Part shown: piece by piece, positions 1 through 5,858 of the stretch | How positions within the stretch are numbered: the stretch's first letter is position 1 | Layout of the letters: each line of letters opens with the position of its first letter | NCBI GenBank assembly: GCA_029858565.1 | Contig: JAOUEV010000036.1 | Span: 1 to 34,637 of the forward strand | Source: Nitrospirota bacterium | GTDB taxonomy: Bacteria; Nitrospirota; UBA9217 | Length of the DNA stretch: 34,637 nt | Direction of reading: 5' to 3' | The notes under the pieces: generated by a model | Told to the model about the DNA's origin: nothing | Databases searched by the model: none | The model's input: the letters and a program-made list of their open reading frames with translations, nothing else | Made by a program: the position numbers and the translations under genes

Positions 1-7
1 GTTGGTG

Positions 8-35
8 AAAGGATTTGCTTGGCGGCAATCCTTTT
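8..35. terminator. Possible hairpin terminator left of tldE
   Basis: AAAGGATT at 8-15 pairs with AATCCTTT at 27-34, and the stem can extend through GC/GC with one bulged T. It is followed by TTTTAT on the plus strand and could end a gene outside the window or the queD-tldE transcript. The T-tract is short, so this is tentative. I see no gene in the rest of 1-193; a run of seven T at 65-71 follows a weak 5-bp hairpin (40-54). Confidence 0.35.
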
Positions 36-193
36 ATATCCGCTTCTACAGCGGCCAGCAAGGTTTTTTTGTTTCTCACGGCATCTTTCTATCGCGGGAT
101 TGGGGAGCGGTGATCTCATAACGGAAATGACGAACTTATGTTGCTCGGGATTGAATACAGAAGAAAAGAATAACTGGAGGAGTGCAGCTGATG

Positions 194-1537
194 CTACTTA
201 CCGCTTATGGAGAGCTCCTTGATGCGCAGCGAAGGACTGCCGATCCTGCCGGAGAACCGAAGGTCGCTGCAGACCGCGTCAACGTTCATCATCACATCAA
301 GGATATTGCCGGCAATGGTGATCTCGCGGACCGGGTAGGCCTTGGCGCCCTTCTCGATCCAGAAGCCCGTAGCGCCAACAGAGAAGTCGCCGGATATGGG
401 ATTGGCAGTATGTGCACCCATGATCTCGGTGACCAGAAGGCCCCGTTCTGTATCGCTGATGAGCTGAGCAGGAGTGATCGTACCGGGCTGGATGAATAGG
501 TTTGTCATACCAACGCCGGGAATTCCCTTGAACCCGCCGCGGATGCCGTTGCCAGTCGACTGTGTGCCATCCTTGCGGGCGGTATAGGCATTATACAGGA
601 ACATCGAGAGACGTCCCTTGTCCACCACGGTCTTGGTCCGCGTGGGCACCAGTTCGTCGTCCGAAGGAGCCGTACCTAGCCCGCCTTCACGAAGGCCGTC
701 GTCAATGATCGTGATCAGGGGCGACGCAATTGCCCTATCCAGTTTGCCGATCAGGAGGGATTTCTTCTTCTGCACGTTCTCGGCAGAGAAGCCGCTTGCC
801 AGGATCGAGAGGAATTCCTCGGCAACGGCATTGTCGAGGATCACCGGAGCCTTGACCGAATCAATATGGCGGGCTCCCAGCAGGTCCAGGGCCTTGCTTG
901 CGGCGCGCCTGCCCACGCCTTCGATATCAATGTCCTTGTAGAACCGGCGAACATCGAAATCCCAGCCCGCCTGGGCCTCTCCCCCGGCTTCAGCGACCGC
1001 TTCGATGCTTGCGGATACAGCGGTCGAACGATAGGAAACCTCATTGCCCCGGCTGCTCCTGATGAGCGTTTCCGATTCAGAAAAGCTCGCCGATGCCTTA
1101 CGAATGCGCTTTATCCGGGAGTCAACTCCATAGGCCGCCCGCTCCATGGCCATGACCCGGTCGATCTTTTCCTGCTCTGAGATCCCGGCCACGACAGGAT
1201 CATGGATGATCACGTGCGAATAGGAAGCGCCGGCTATTTCCGGCAGAACTGCAAGCGGGTCCCGGTCAATGCTTTTTGCGTTATCTATCGCCCCGTCAAC
1301 GAGCGTTGCCAGGCCCTCTCTGGTGAAATCCGTGGTAAAGGCGAATCCTATGCGCTCGTCTGTCAGGACCCGGAGACCGATGCCGATGTCCCGGGCGCGC
1401 TCAAAAGCGTCGACCTTCTGGTCCTTGATCTCCACGGACGTCGCGACCGAGCTGCGAAGATAGATCTCCACCCCGCCGGGGCAGCATTTAGCCGTCCGGG
1501 CCAGGACCGTGTCTGAAATATGTTTGGGGTCGATCAT
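194..1537 (-). CDS. pmbA: TldE/PmbA-family protein (metalloprotease partner subunit)
   Basis: A 447-residue protein of the TldD/PmbA family. It lacks the HExxxH zinc motif of TldD, as expected for the TldE/PmbA subunit. The family's C-terminal half is clear: a QSTGNG segment, then GLLVTEIMGAHTANPISGDF and the GFWIEKG / EITIAGN strands. In E. coli TldD and TldE form a heterodimeric protease that trims modified peptides such as microcin B17 precursor; the substrate here is unknown. The start at 1537 (MIDPKH) is chosen because the 31 residues upstream are low-complexity and overlap queD; no strong Shine-Dalgarno is visible. It follows queD by 28 bp on the same strand. A TldD-type partner lies at 27481-28875. 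Confidence 0.9.
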   Translation of the reverse strand: MIDPKHISDTVLARTAKCCPGGVEIYLRSSVATSVEIKDQKVDAFERARDIGIGLRVLTDERIGFAFTTDFTREGLATLVDGAIDNAKSIDRDPLAVLPEIAGASYSHVIIHDPVVAGISEQEKIDRVMAMERAAYGVDSRIKRIRKASASFSESETLIRSSRGNEVSYRSTAVSASIEAVAEAGGEAQAGWDFDVRRFYKDIDIEGVGRRAASKALDLLGARHIDSVKAPVILDNAVAEEFLSILASGFSAENVQKKKSLLIGKLDRAIASPLITIIDDGLREGGLGTAPSDDELVPTRTKTVVDKGRLSMFLYNAYTARKDGTQSTGNGIRGGFKGIPGVGMTNLFIQPGTITPAQLISDTERGLLVTEIMGAHTANPISGDFSVGATGFWIEKGAKAYPVREITIAGNILDVMMNVDAVCSDLRFSGRIGSPSLRIKELSISGK

Positions 1538-1565
1538 AGGTGATCGTTCGGATGCGGGAAGCTGA

Positions 1566-1934
1566 TTATTCGAAGTAGCTCGCTGATGCAGTGTCGGACT
1601 CCCAGACCGTGACGCTGGCGACCTCGACATTGCCGTCGTCGATCTTCTTTGCCATGCTGTCGTAGATCCATTTTGCCAGGTTCTCCGACGAAGGATTGAT
1701 CTGGGTAAAGGGGAAGATATCGTTCAGGAAAGTATGCTCGAGCTGGTCCAGGACCTCGCGCAGATGTTTCTTGAGGTCGTGAAAATCGATCGCCAGCCCC
1801 TGCTCGTTCAGGCGCTCCGCCGTGACGGCAACGGTCACCCGCCAGTTATGGCCGTGCAGCCGTTCGCATTTGCCTTCGTATCCCCGCAGCTGGTGAGCAG
1901 CGGCGAATTTTGATTCAACCATGAGTTCGTACAT
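1566..1934 (-). CDS. queD: 6-carboxytetrahydropterin synthase QueD
   Basis: A 122-residue protein of the PTPS/QueD family, which converts dihydroneopterin triphosphate to 6-carboxy-5,6,7,8-tetrahydropterin in the queuosine/7-deazaguanine pathway. Zinc ligands are visible as His14 (AAAHQL), His27 and His29 (LHGHNW), and Cys23 in GKCERLHGH is the usual catalytic cysteine of QueD. A late WESDTAS segment carries the conserved glutamate. Length is normal. The start at 1934 (MYELMVESKF) matches the family N-terminus better than the internal ATG at 1922. No Shine-Dalgarno precedes it; a good promoter lies so close that the mRNA is probably leaderless. QueC, the next-but-one pathway enzyme, is nearby at 3848. 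Confidence 0.93.
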   Translation of the reverse strand: MYELMVESKFAAAHQLRGYEGKCERLHGHNWRVTVAVTAERLNEQGLAIDFHDLKKHLREVLDQLEHTFLNDIFPFTQINPSSENLAKWIYDSMAKKIDDGNVEVASVTVWESDTASASYFE

Positions 1935-1941
1935 GGCGGAG

Positions 1942-1970
1942 ATATTAAGTTATGGTCGCGAAAAAGTCAA
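1942..1970 (-). promoter_or_regulatory. Sigma70-type promoter of queD
   Basis: On the minus strand the -35 box TTGACT (1965-1970) and -10 box TAATAT (1942-1947) are separated by 17 bp. The predicted start site is about 1935, one base before the queD ATG, so the message would have essentially no leader. The promoter lies inside the 5' extension of the open frame of the divergent crp-like gene, which supports the shorter crp start at 2020. Confidence 0.65.
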
Positions 1971-2019
1971 CAGGCAAAACCGGCTGCTTTTTTTCTGGAT
2001 AAAATCAACGGATTCGGAT

Positions 2020-2703
2020 ATGCTGAATGCCATGAAACAGCCCAGGAACGTGTCGCTTTTCAAGGACCTCTCCGATGCCGAGTATAAGGAGCTGGAGCCT
2101 TATCTCGCGACCTCGGAGATCAAGAAGAAGGAAACGATCTTCTCCGAAGGGGAGCCCCCGGAATGGTTCTATGTCGTGCTTTCCGGCAAGGTCAAGATCA
2201 CCAAGCTGTCCCAAGACGGCAAGGAGATCATCCTCGAGGTCATATCGCCTACAGATATCTTCGGCGGCGTCGCGGTGATCAAGGGATTCCCCTATCCTGC
2301 CAACGCGGTCGCAATGGAGGACTCGGAGATCCTCAAGATCTCCCGCAAGAACCTGATGCGCCTGGTGGACCGTTTTCCGAACCTCATGTACTGCATGGCC
2401 ATGCAGCTGGGCGACCGGATGAAGAGCTCCTACGATTCGCTCAAGAATATCGCCCTGGAGCGGGTCGAAGCCAGGATCGCCGCTCTGCTGCTCAAGCTTG
2501 CCGGCAAGATCGGCAAGGAGACCAAAGAGGGCCTTGTGATCGATATGCGGTTGACCAAGCAGGATGTGGCCGACATGGTCGGCACGACCGTTGAAACATC
2601 GATCCGCACGTTCAGCAAGTTCAAGAAGCAGGAACTGGTGTCCGAAGTGGACGGGAAGATCGTCATCAAGGACCGCGACGGTCTGGCGTCCTTTTCGTCA
2701 TAG
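2020..2703 (+). CDS. Crp/Fnr-family transcriptional regulator
   Basis: A 227-residue regulator. Residues about 10-125 form a cyclic-nucleotide-binding-type beta roll (GEPPEWFYVVLSGKVKI; SPTDIFGGVAVI), then a long dimerisation helix and a C-terminal winged helix (TKQDVADMVGTTVETSIRTF). The recognition helix keeps Glu192 and Arg196 in an FNR-like ETxxR arrangement. There is a single cysteine, in MYCMAM, so it lacks the four-cysteine Fe-S set of FNR and the ligand is unknown. DNR/NnrR-type nitric-oxide sensors also lack that cluster, so NO or another small ligand is possible, but that is inference. The start at 2020 avoids an upstream extension that overlaps the queD promoter; ATG at 2032 is an alternative. 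Likely targets are the two dyads at 3239 and 3313. Confidence 0.9.
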   Translation: MLNAMKQPRNVSLFKDLSDAEYKELEPYLATSEIKKKETIFSEGEPPEWFYVVLSGKVKITKLSQDGKEIILEVISPTDIFGGVAVIKGFPYPANAVAMEDSEILKISRKNLMRLVDRFPNLMYCMAMQLGDRMKSSYDSLKNIALERVEARIAALLLKLAGKIGKETKEGLVIDMRLTKQDVADMVGTTVETSIRTFSKFKKQELVSEVDGKIVIKDRDGLASFSS

Positions 2704-2772
2704 CGAAGAAGCTCTGGGCTCATGGCAAACGACGAAGAGCTGCCTTGCCGTCATGGACAGCGACCTCCCTAA

Positions 2773-3180
2773 CTACGAACTTACCGGCGGCATCATGGTC
2801 TTGAGCATGTTATAAAAGAACAAGAAGACCGAAACAAGCTCGACCACACCGGCAAGGACCGTCAGGGCGACCAGCGCGCTCGACGGATTGTACAGGTTGA
2901 GGGTGTACGCCGCCAGCATCACGACCAAACCCACGTTCGCCATCCAGAACTGCACTTCCCCGATCTTTTTGCTGTGCATCTGCCGCCCCATGAACTTCGG
3001 CAGGATATGGTAGCCCACGCCGTAGATCATCATGGAAACCCATCCAAGCATGTTAAGATGGGAGTGAACGAACTTGAGCGCCATCGCTTTTTCGCTCCCC
3101 AGCATGGCGATGCCGACCACTGCAGCCAAGCCTAGATACACGATGCTCATGATGATGAACCTGCGAACGAATGTTTCCAT
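2773..3180 (-). CDS. Short haem-copper-oxidase subunit I-like membrane protein
   Basis: A 135-residue protein with four predicted membrane helices (about 9-30, 40-62, 76-94, 98-122). Helix 2 carries HSHLNMLGW (His39, His41), and YHILPKFMGR follows with His58. This resembles the HxH...GW helices of the cbb3/NorB branch of haem-copper oxidases and the short stand-alone 'cbb3 subunit I-like' proteins, about a quarter of a true subunit I. The catalytic copper and proton-pumping helices are absent, so it is probably a haem-binding or accessory membrane protein, perhaps in NO or oxygen handling. It is convergent with the crp-like gene and divergent from the DUF1858 gene. A strong GAGGAGG lies 7 bases before the ATG. 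Confidence 0.7.
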   Translation of the reverse strand: METFVRRFIIMSIVYLGLAAVVGIAMLGSEKAMALKFVHSHLNMLGWVSMMIYGVGYHILPKFMGRQMHSKKIGEVQFWMANVGLVVMLAAYTLNLYNPSSALVALTVLAGVVELVSVFLFFYNMLKTMMPPVSS

Positions 3181-3211
3181 TTACTGACCTCCTCGGGATC
3201 TTTTTGCAGAG

Positions 3212-3254
3212 AGTATAGCATACTGACACGGCTGCGGCTATGATGCCGGTCATA
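3212..3254 (-). promoter_or_regulatory. Class II Crp/Fnr-type promoter of the oxidase-like gene
   Basis: On the minus strand an extended -10 (TGCTATACT; hexamer at 3212-3217) predicts a start at about 3205, 25 bases before the ATG. There is no recognisable -35 box. Instead a perfect dyad TATGA-N6-TCATA occupies 3239-3254 (centre 3246.5), exactly -41.5 from the predicted start, the class II activator position of Crp/Fnr proteins. Confidence 0.7.
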
Positions 3255-3312
3255 CATGCCGGCAATGCTATTTGTCCGCCGGTCCTGCATCTCTCCTATG
3301 TTTTTCCTGCCC

Positions 3313-3354
3313 TATGATATGCGTCATACTGTTCCTGGCGGAACGTGGTATCAT
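3313..3354 (+). promoter_or_regulatory. Class II Crp/Fnr-type promoter of the DUF1858 operon
   Basis: A second perfect TATGA-N6-TCATA dyad lies at 3313-3328 (centre 3320.5). It is followed by an extended -10, TGGTATCAT (hexamer at 3349-3354), predicting a start near 3361-3362, so the dyad sits at about -40.5 to -41.5. No clear -35 is present. The flanking bases (C before, C after) match the other dyad, giving a shared 5-6-5 palindrome. Confidence 0.7.
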
Positions 3355-3392
3355 AAGTCCACAACAAGGACCCAAGACCCAAGGAGGTTGAC

Positions 3393-3605
3393 ATGACCGC
3401 AGAGAAGAATAAAGTGACCAAGGACACGCTCATCGGCGATGCTATCAAGAACGTACCCGGAGCAAGGGCCGTCATTGAGAAGTATTTCGGCAACGGCTGC
3501 TTCACCTGCCCTGGCATCAACGTGGAGTCCATATCCTTTGGCGCCATGATGCACAATCTGGACCCGGACAAGATCGTTAACGAGATCAACGAACAGGAGG
3601 GATAA
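3393..3605 (+). CDS. DUF1858 (ScdA_N-like) domain protein
   Basis: A 70-residue single-domain protein with the DUF1858 pattern: TKDTLIGDAIKNVPGARAVIEKYFGNGCFTCPG, where Cys-x-x-Cys follows the YFGNGC turn. This domain is also found at the N-terminus of ScdA/YtfE di-iron proteins for Fe-S repair under nitrosative stress, and beside hybrid-cluster proteins. The stand-alone form is common in anaerobes and its biochemical role is not established. A strong Shine-Dalgarno AAGGAGG lies 5 bases before ATG. The next gene begins one base after the stop, so the two are translated together. Expression is probably controlled by the Crp/Fnr-type site at 3313-3328. Confidence 0.85.
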   Translation: MTAEKNKVTKDTLIGDAIKNVPGARAVIEKYFGNGCFTCPGINVESISFGAMMHNLDPDKIVNEINEQEG

Positions 3606-3606
3606 C

Positions 3607-3744
3607 GTGACAAAACCGGAGATCAAATGCTTTGTCTGCGGGTCTGACGACACCGCCAAGACATACCTGCCCTGCTATCACGAAGGCAAGGAAAAGATCG
3701 TCTGTACCCGCTGTCTTCCCGCGCTGATCCATGGATCTCACTGA
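3607..3744 (+). CDS. Small double-CxxC protein (45 aa)
   Basis: A 45-residue frame starting at GTG 3607, with AGGAGG six bases upstream (inside the end of the DUF1858 gene) and TGA at 3742-3744. It holds CFVCG near residue 8 and CTRC near residue 33, spaced like a small zinc ribbon, with a further Cys-Tyr-His between them. Codon use and the ribosome site support a real gene, and a strong terminator follows. I do not recognise a named family. Co-transcription with DUF1858 suggests a metal- or Fe-S-related function. Short length and the GTG start make it easy for gene callers to miss. Confidence 0.7.
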   Translation: MTKPEIKCFVCGSDDTAKTYLPCYHEGKEKIVCTRCLPALIHGSH

Positions 3745-3773
3745 AGAGATTTTACCGCTACTTTCACGATGCA

Positions 3774-3800
3774 GCCTCCGGATATCCGGAGGCTTTTTTT
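3774..3800 (+). terminator. Rho-independent terminator of the DUF1858 operon
   Basis: GCCTCCGG-ATAT-CCGGAGGC (3774-3793), an 8-bp GC-rich stem, is followed directly by seven T (3794-3800) and another T-rich run. It sits 30 bases after the stop of the 45-residue gene and insulates queC. Confidence 0.9.
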
Positions 3801-3831
3801 ATTTTTTTGAATAGAATTTCCTGTTCGTTCT

Positions 3832-3840
3832 TGGTAAATT
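3832..3840 (+). promoter_or_regulatory. Possible extended -10 promoter of queC
   Basis: TGGTAAATT (hexamer TAAATT at 3835-3840) fits an extended -10 and predicts a start at about 3847, one base before the ATG. No good -35 is seen at normal spacing, and no Shine-Dalgarno precedes queC, so the message may be leaderless. Confidence 0.4.
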
Positions 3841-3847
3841 TAGCATT

Positions 3848-4537
3848 ATGAAGAATGAATTAGCAGTCGTACTGGTAAGCGGCGGCATGGACAGCTGCGT
3901 TACTGCCGCGATCGCGAACAGGAGCCACCGCCTTGCCTTCCTGCACGTGAACTACGGCCAGCGGACCGAAGGCCGTGAGCTCCTCTCGTTCAACGAGATC
4001 GCGGATTTTTACAAGGCGGAAAAGCGCCTTATCGTGAGCATCGAGCACCTGAAGGTGATCGGCGGATCGGCACTTACTGACATTAATATCCCAGTCCCGG
4101 AGACCGGCCATTCTCAATCCGCAATCCGCAATCCGCAATCCGCAATTCCGGTAACCTACGTTCCCTTTCGCAACGCCCATCTCCTTTCGATCGCCACCTC
4201 ATGGTCAGAAGTGATCGGGGCCCGCTGGATATACATCGGCGCTGTTGAAGAGGACAGTTCAGGTTACCCCGACTGCAGGGAAGTGTTCTACCAGGCTTTC
4301 AACAAGGTGATCGAAACGGGGACGCGGCCTGAAACGCGGATCGAGATCGCAACACCTCTGATCCACATGAAGAAAGCCGAGATCGTGAAACAAGGAAGAG
4401 AGCTGGGCGCACCGCTCCACCTCACCTGGAGCTGTTATCAGGATAATGAAAAAGCCTGTGGAAAATGCGAGAGCTGCCTTTTTCGGCTGAAGGGTTTTCG
4501 CGACGCGGGCGTGACAGATCCGATCCCCTACCGTTAG
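3848..4537 (+). CDS. queC: 7-cyano-7-deazaguanine synthase QueC
   Basis: A 229-residue ATP-dependent enzyme that converts 7-carboxy-7-deazaguanine and ammonia to preQ0 in queuosine synthesis. The N-terminal PP-loop VSGGMDSCV (residues about 10-18) binds [16 protein letters not shown] segment and SGYPDCR are typical. The C-terminal zinc site is [17 protein letters not shown]. Length is normal for the family. The loop between [11 protein letters not shown] and IPVTYVP is filled by a translated heptanucleotide repeat (4115-4142) not expected in the family; this loop is naturally variable, so the enzyme is probably active. It lies behind a strong terminator and has no visible Shine-Dalgarno. QueD is at 1566; queE and queF are not in the window. 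Confidence 0.95.
   Translation: MKNELAVVLVSGGMDSCVTAAIANRSHRLAFLHVNYGQRTEGRELLSFNEIADFYKAEKRLIVSIEHLKVIGGSALTDINIPVPETGHSQSAIRNPQSAIPVTYVPFRNAHLLSIATSWSEVIGARWIYIGAVEEDSSGYPDCREVFYQAFNKVIETGTRPETRIEIATPLIHMKKAEIVKQGRELGAPLHLTWSCYQDNEKACGKCESCLFRLKGFRDAGVTDPIPYR
4115..4142 (+). repeat. Heptanucleotide tandem repeat (CAATCCG x4) inside queC
   Basis: Four perfect CAATCCG units run from 4115 to 4142, followed by a degenerate CAATTCCG (4143-4150). They are translated as part of a variable loop with the period QSAIRNP. Because the unit is 7 bp, gain or loss of one copy shifts the queC reading frame, and only multiples of three copies are neutral. Confidence 0.95.
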
Positions 4538-4555
4538 ATCGACATCCTCTGCAGA

Positions 4556-5806
4556 TCAGGAAAGGAAACTGGTCACCAGAAGCAGGACCGTCAGTGTGAT
4601 CAGGACCAGGACCATTGCCCAGGTGATGATGTTCATTCTCCGGGAGTTGACATAATCTCCCATGAGCGAGCGATCGTTCACAAGCCTGAGCATGATCACC
4701 AGTACGATCGGAAGCAGGATGCCGTTGATGGTCTGGGAAAAGAACATGATCTTGATGAGTGGTATGTCCGGGATCATGATGATCCCCGCGCCGATCACGA
4801 TAAAAGCGGTATAGAATCCCAGGAACTGCGGCGCCTCGCTAAAGGTCTTGTTGATCCCCGATTCCCATCCAAAGGCCTCGGACAATCCATAGGCCGTGGC
4901 CAGCGGCAGTACAAAGGCAGCAAGGAAGGACGCGTTCAGCAGGCCGAGCGCAAAGAGGTGAGCCGAGAACGGTCCGGCCAGCGGTTCCAGGGCCTTTGCA
5001 GCGTCCTCTGCCGAATCGATGATAACGCCTGCGGGATGAAGGATCGTCCCTGTGCAGAGCACAATGAAGAAAGCGATGAACACGGTCATAAAAGCGCCTA
5101 CATAGGCATCGTACCGTGCGTAGGAGTATTCCTCGACCCGCACCCCCTTGTCCACGACCGCCGATTGCAGATAGAACTGCATATAGGGCGTCACGGTCGT
5201 ACCGACCATGGTGATGAACAGCAGAAAGTAGTCACGGTCCATCCGCACCTGGGGGAAGGATATCTGCCGCGCCACTTCCTTCCAGGGAGGGTTTGCCATG
5301 AACCCGGACACCACATACGTGAAGTAGACCAGGCTGATCACGATCATGAACCGTTCTACCTGCTTGAAATTCCCCTTCACCACCACGAACCAGACGACAA
5401 AGGCCGACACCGGCACGGAAACATACTTATGGATCCCGAACAGCTCCATGCTTGCGGCAATGCCGGCGAACTCGGCGATGGTGACCGTGAGATTGGCGAA
5501 CACGAAGAGCGTCATGATCGCCAGGGTCACGCGGACGCCGAACTGCTCACGTACCAGGTCACCGAAACCCTTCCCGGTAACGACCCCCATGCGAGCGGAC
5601 ATTTCCTGGATCACCGCGAGAGCGAAGGTGATGAGCAGGAGCGCCCAGAGCAGGCCGTAGCCCTCACGGGCGCCCACGATCGAGTACGTGGCGATTCCGC
5701 CTGCGTCGTTCCCGGCATTCCCGGCAATGACCCCGGGTCCGATCACGGCAAGGACCGCGAGAATGCGGCGCTTCACAAAGAATTGTTTCAAGCGTTCGAT
5801 GACCAT
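4556..5806 (-). CDS. NRAMP-family metal transporter, NRAMP-related Mg-transporter (NRMT)-like
   Basis: A 416-residue, roughly 11-helix SLC11/NRAMP protein. The first helix reads GPGVIAGNAGNDAGG: the canonical metal-binding DPGN is DAGG (Asp34 kept, Asn replaced by Gly37). In helix 6 the usual MPH is T206-P207-Y208 (GTTVTPYMQFYLQS), so the soft methionine ligand is missing. Losing the Asn and Met ligands is the hallmark I recall for the NRAMP-related magnesium transporter clade, as opposed to Mn/Fe transporters; the substrate is inferred, not shown. The gene starts 52 bp after a soluble MgtE_N/CBS protein on the same strand. The start at 5806 (MVIERLK) is chosen because the 38 residues upstream overlap that gene and look non-coding. 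It is convergent with queC. Confidence 0.85.
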   Translation of the reverse strand: MVIERLKQFFVKRRILAVLAVIGPGVIAGNAGNDAGGIATYSIVGAREGYGLLWALLLITFALAVIQEMSARMGVVTGKGFGDLVREQFGVRVTLAIMTLFVFANLTVTIAEFAGIAASMELFGIHKYVSVPVSAFVVWFVVVKGNFKQVERFMIVISLVYFTYVVSGFMANPPWKEVARQISFPQVRMDRDYFLLFITMVGTTVTPYMQFYLQSAVVDKGVRVEEYSYARYDAYVGAFMTVFIAFFIVLCTGTILHPAGVIIDSAEDAAKALEPLAGPFSAHLFALGLLNASFLAAFVLPLATAYGLSEAFGWESGINKTFSEAPQFLGFYTAFIVIGAGIIMIPDIPLIKIMFFSQTINGILLPIVLVIMLRLVNDRSLMGDYVNSRRMNIITWAMVLVLITLTVLLLVTSFLS

Positions 5807-5858
5807 TATAAATATACCGGGCTGGACTACCGGGAGCAGTGCCGACAAGGGCCGGCGG

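Noticed and set aside
4115-4150. CRISPR-like repeat
   Set aside because: The units are 7 bp with no spacers; it is a simple tandem repeat.
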